From the NCBI GenBank assembly GCA_963665975.1, contig OY762508.1, positions 3,534,001 through 3,598,000 on the forward strand: a stretch of DNA of 64,000 nucleotides. Direction: 5' to 3'. Position 1 is the first letter of the stretch. Every line of letters starts with the position of its first letter. This document shows positions 61,407 through 64,000 of the stretch, piece after piece. Made by a program: the position numbers and the translations under genes. The notes under the pieces were generated by a model. It did no database searches, was not told where the DNA came from, and saw only the letters and a program-made list of their open reading frames with translations. Source of the DNA: G963665975 sp963665975. Lineage in GTDB: Bacteria > Bacteroidota > Rhodothermia > Rhodothermales > Bin80.

Positions 61407-63980
61407 ATGAAGCTTGCAAGTGCTCTTATCGCTATTGCCTTCGTTGTGCAACTTCACCACCACGCGAATGGGCAGATTGTGGTTACAGGAACCGTAGTGT
61501 CTGATGATACGGAAGAAGTGTTGCCAGGCGTACAGGTTGTTATTGAAGGGACGCGTATTGGGACGTTGACCGATCAAGATGGGGCCTATTCCATCGAGCT
61601 TCGCTCCCTGGAGGACGTTCTGGTTTTTGTCTTTGTAGGATTCCACACTCGGAAATACACGATGAGCCCAGGAGTCACCACTCTGGATGTTCGTTTGGAG
61701 CTAGACGTCGTCGGACTTGAGGGAGTTACCGTCGTTGCCGAAGAGCACCGGATCTTCGCGAACAACGTGGTTGCCGAACCGATGAGACTTCAGCAGTCGA
61801 ACATCACCGGCGTAACGTCGGTGGTGGACAACCTCCCGGGAGTGTCCATCCAGGAAGGAGATGCGTACAGCTTCGACGACTGGTCCAGTAATGTCGCCAT
61901 GCGAGGCTTCCAGGTGGCGATCAACGATGCCCAGATCGGCACCACCATAGACGGCTTTTCGAACGGCACCTCAGACTACTGGAGCGGCTCCAAGGCGAAC
62001 CGGTTCATCGACCCGATGAATCTGGGAGGTGTTGAGGTTTCGCAAGGGACAGCCGACATTTCCTCCCGGTCGGTCGAGGCGCTTGGAGGCACCTTCAACT
62101 TCCTCACAGATGAGCCGGCGGCCGAGCGGACCTACACCGTGTCGACCACGATCGGCGAGCACGGCGGCAAGCGATTCTATATGCGGTTCGATACCGGGTC
62201 GCTGTTCGGTCGCGAGACCCGTGCCTGGATTGCAGCGTCCCGTCAGGAGGCGACCGACTGGGTGCAGGGTTCGGCGAAGAACGAGCGAGATCATCTCGCC
62301 GCCAAGGTGGTCTCGACGCACGGGCGCCTTGATCTAACCGGTTATCTCTCGTACGACAGCATTGGCGAGAATAATTACCAGCGGCTCTATAGCGAGGCAG
62401 ACTTCCGGCTCAATGCGCGCTGGGACAGACTGATCGGCACCTGGCCCGGCATTCCGTATCTGAATCAGTTCTACCGGCGTGGTTGGCAGACCAGGCGTAA
62501 CAACGCGTTTGCCTACCTGAAGGCCGACTGGTCGTTTGGCGGTGCCAGTTCGCTTGGCGTGGGCGTCTACGTCCATATGAACCACGGCCGTGGCGACTGG
62601 CTGCCCCCGTATATCGTCGACATTACCGATAACGGCGGCGGACCGGAATCGGAGTTGACGGGCGGCACGCCGGTGCAGGGCGGTGCGCAGCTCGGGCTGA
62701 TCCGATTTGTGGATCGGGATGGCGTCGCTGCCGGACCGAAACCCGGATGCACATCCTCCTACATCTTCAACTACTATGGCTCGGGCGGGCCGGAGGTCGA
62801 CCCCGCGTGCCATACGGACGCCACGGCGGTGCAGTCGTTCCGCCACAGCCACTACGGGAAGGACCGCATTGGCGTGACGCTCGACGAGGAATGGTTCGCC
62901 GACGTCGGTGCCGCTACCAGCACGTTGCGTGCCGGCATCTGGTACGAGAAATCTCGGCGCGACCTTGGCAGGGACTGGCACCGGATCCTCGATCCGACTC
63001 TAAATCTCAGGTGGGACGAGCGGCCCTACTGGCACCAGTACGAGTGGGACTTCCCACAAAACGTCTTCAGGTGGTACGTTGAGGAGACGCTTGACGCCGG
63101 TCCGTTCACTCTAAGCGGCGGCATAAAGCAATTCCTGGTCGATATTTCGCGCAGGGATGTCTTCGGCGTCGACCCCGAGTTGACCGTTGACTCCGATTCG
63201 AAGTTGCTCTTCTCCGGCGGTGTAACGTATGAGGCGCCGGTCAAGCATCTGCACTTTTTTGCCGGCTACGCCAAGAATTTCAGAGCGATCGGTAGCAACC
63301 TCCTCGAAGTGCCGGGGCGGAGCCTGGACGACCTTGAGCCGGAAACCGCCTCGAACATCGATGTCGGGATGCAGTATTTAGGAGACAGGGTTGCGCTCGG
63401 CGTAACGTTGTACCGGATCAACTTCGAGAATCGGATCTTTTACCTCGGTCCGCAGACGACAGCCGGTCCCAACTATCTCATTCCAGGTGGCGGTGGCTAT
63501 TTCAACGCGGGAGGCGTCCGGACGAGCGGGCTTGAGTTATCCGCGACGGTGCGCATGCCGCTGCGATTCTCGTTGTACTCCGCCTACACGTCCAACGCTT
63601 CGGAGTACATCGGGAGTGGTGATCCGCTCGTTGACGCAACCCAGAACATCGTCGCGGGAGCGGATGTCACCGGTGTGCCGGATCGGCTGTGGGTAATCTC
63701 TCTTGACCGGACCGGCCCAATCCGTGCGGGATTGACGGCCAAGTACACATCGCAGCGACGTGTTAGCCTGACGGCGGACTGGTATGCAGATGCCTATTGG
63801 CTGGTAGATGCCTATCTCAGTTTCTCAGGTGAGGCGTTGAGCGATCTGCTTCAGACGACAGAGTTCTCGATCGTAGCGAACAATCTGATGAACAAGACTT
63901 ACCTGTCCGCCATCACGGAGAACGCGGCCTGGCTCGGCGCATCGCGTACGATTTCGATGACCGCCACGATCTCGTTCTAG
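61407..63980 (+). CDS. TonB-dependent outer-membrane receptor
   Basis: An 857-residue receptor. The signal peptide (MKLASALIAIAFVVQLHHHA) precedes a carboxypeptidase-like domain (VTGTVVSDDTEEVLPGVQVV, TDQDGAYSIEL, FVGFHTRKYT) and a plug with VTSVVDNLPGVSIQEGDAYS, NVAMRGFQVAINDAQIGTTI and EVSQGTADISSRSVEALGGT. The barrel has strands up to the terminal SMTATISF. ATG 61386 is possible, but ATG 61407 has GGAG five bases upstream. The open frame reaches back to 61179 into the transposase relic; a gene caller could thus report a 933-residue protein with a false N terminus. No SusD partner follows within the last 20 bases. Confidence 0.92.
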   Translation: MKLASALIAIAFVVQLHHHANGQIVVTGTVVSDDTEEVLPGVQVVIEGTRIGTLTDQDGAYSIELRSLEDVLVFVFVGFHTRKYTMSPGVTTLDVRLELDVVGLEGVTVVAEEHRIFANNVVAEPMRLQQSNITGVTSVVDNLPGVSIQEGDAYSFDDWSSNVAMRGFQVAINDAQIGTTIDGFSNGTSDYWSGSKANRFIDPMNLGGVEVSQGTADISSRSVEALGGTFNFLTDEPAAERTYTVSTTIGEHGGKRFYMRFDTGSLFGRETRAWIAASRQEATDWVQGSAKNERDHLAAKVVSTHGRLDLTGYLSYDSIGENNYQRLYSEADFRLNARWDRLIGTWPGIPYLNQFYRRGWQTRRNNAFAYLKADWSFGGASSLGVGVYVHMNHGRGDWLPPYIVDITDNGGGPESELTGGTPVQGGAQLGLIRFVDRDGVAAGPKPGCTSSYIFNYYGSGGPEVDPACHTDATAVQSFRHSHYGKDRIGVTLDEEWFADVGAATSTLRAGIWYEKSRRDLGRDWHRILDPTLNLRWDERPYWHQYEWDFPQNVFRWYVEETLDAGPFTLSGGIKQFLVDISRRDVFGVDPELTVDSDSKLLFSGGVTYEAPVKHLHFFAGYAKNFRAIGSNLLEVPGRSLDDLEPETASNIDVGMQYLGDRVALGVTLYRINFENRIFYLGPQTTAGPNYLIPGGGGYFNAGGVRTSGLELSATVRMPLRFSLYSAYTSNASEYIGSGDPLVDATQNIVAGADVTGVPDRLWVISLDRTGPIRAGLTAKYTSQRRVSLTADWYADAYWLVDAYLSFSGEALSDLLQTTEFSIVANNLMNKTYLSAITENAAWLGASRTISMTATISF

Positions 63981-64000
63981 CAGCACACGCGAACTGGCGC

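Noticed and set aside
1..64000. tRNA, rRNA or CRISPR array
   Set aside because: I scanned by eye for tRNA T-loop consensus and for regularly spaced repeats and saw none; a program search could still find a divergent one.

Overview
The window looks like a chromosomal segment of a Gram-negative bacterium of the Rhodothermota/Bacteroidota group, most likely Rhodothermales. Three things support this. There is a SusC/SusD outer-membrane pair, plus two further TonB receptors with carboxypeptidase-like N-terminal domains. A large exported beta-propeller protein ends in a type IX secretion (Por) sorting tail. The complex I membrane genes run nuoJ-K-L-M-nhaD-pcd-N; insertion of an NhaD-type Na+/H+ antiporter and a pterin carbinolamine dehydratase among complex I genes is, to my knowledge, reported for Rhodothermus marinus. 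Shine-Dalgarno sequences are mostly weak, and no tRNA, rRNA or CRISPR array was seen. The segment is gene-dense (about 50 genes) and mostly housekeeping or cell-envelope genes, with no prophage or intact mobile element.

Layout. 1-1.2 kb: 3' part of a sulfatase. 1.5-2.6 kb: exported BNR/YCF48-like propeller. 2.6-3.6 kb: gene-free. 3.65-6.0 kb: a single-chain two-component system (GAF, histidine kinase, receiver, OmpR-type DNA-binding domain). 6.1-7.0 kb: heavily decayed IS5-family transposase. 7.4-12 kb: susD and susC. 12.2-18.2 kb: PhzF-like isomerase, exported PIG-L deacetylase, micro-protein, DUF971 protein, ECF sigma factor, small lipoprotein, Smr protein. 18.2-28 kb: glpD, the sorting-tail propeller, mdh, a DnaQ/GIY-YIG fusion, an exported M20 peptidase and a strong terminator. 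28-36 kb: complex I membrane arm with nhaD and pcd. 36-43 kb: PH-like protein, superoxide dismutase, phosphopantetheinyl transferase, fused acyl-CoA mutase IcmF, thymidylate kinase and a lipoprotein. 43-48 kb: DUF547 protein, a decayed sortilin/BNR relic, a TonB receptor and a TPR protein. 48-51.5 kb (minus strand): HxlR-SCP2 regulator, M23 peptidase, cobalamin adenosyltransferase and an ABC ATPase. 51.6-60.3 kb: lipoprotein, PAP2 phosphatase, threonylcarbamoyl-AMP synthase, exported Gfo/Idh oxidoreductase, two tandem paralogous exported proteins, Tat-type aldo/keto reductase, phosphoribosyltransferase, DinB/YfiT protein and PhoU. 60.4-64 kb: a second IS5-family relic, then a large TonB receptor.

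Functional threads. Respiration with sodium/proton exchange is represented by nuoJ-N plus nhaD, with glpD and mdh feeding electrons and NADH. Adenosylcobalamin use is represented by IcmF, the PduO-type adenosyltransferase and an adjacent ABC ATPase that could import B12. Scavenging of polymers or sulfated compounds is suggested by the sulfatase, SusCD, the PIG-L deacetylase and the TonB receptors. The most notable anomalies are a probable one-base frameshift at the start of nuoL, two IS5 relics (the second reads in frame into a TonB receptor), a sortilin-gene relic, and the single-protein two-component regulator. No convincing new defence or mobile system was found.
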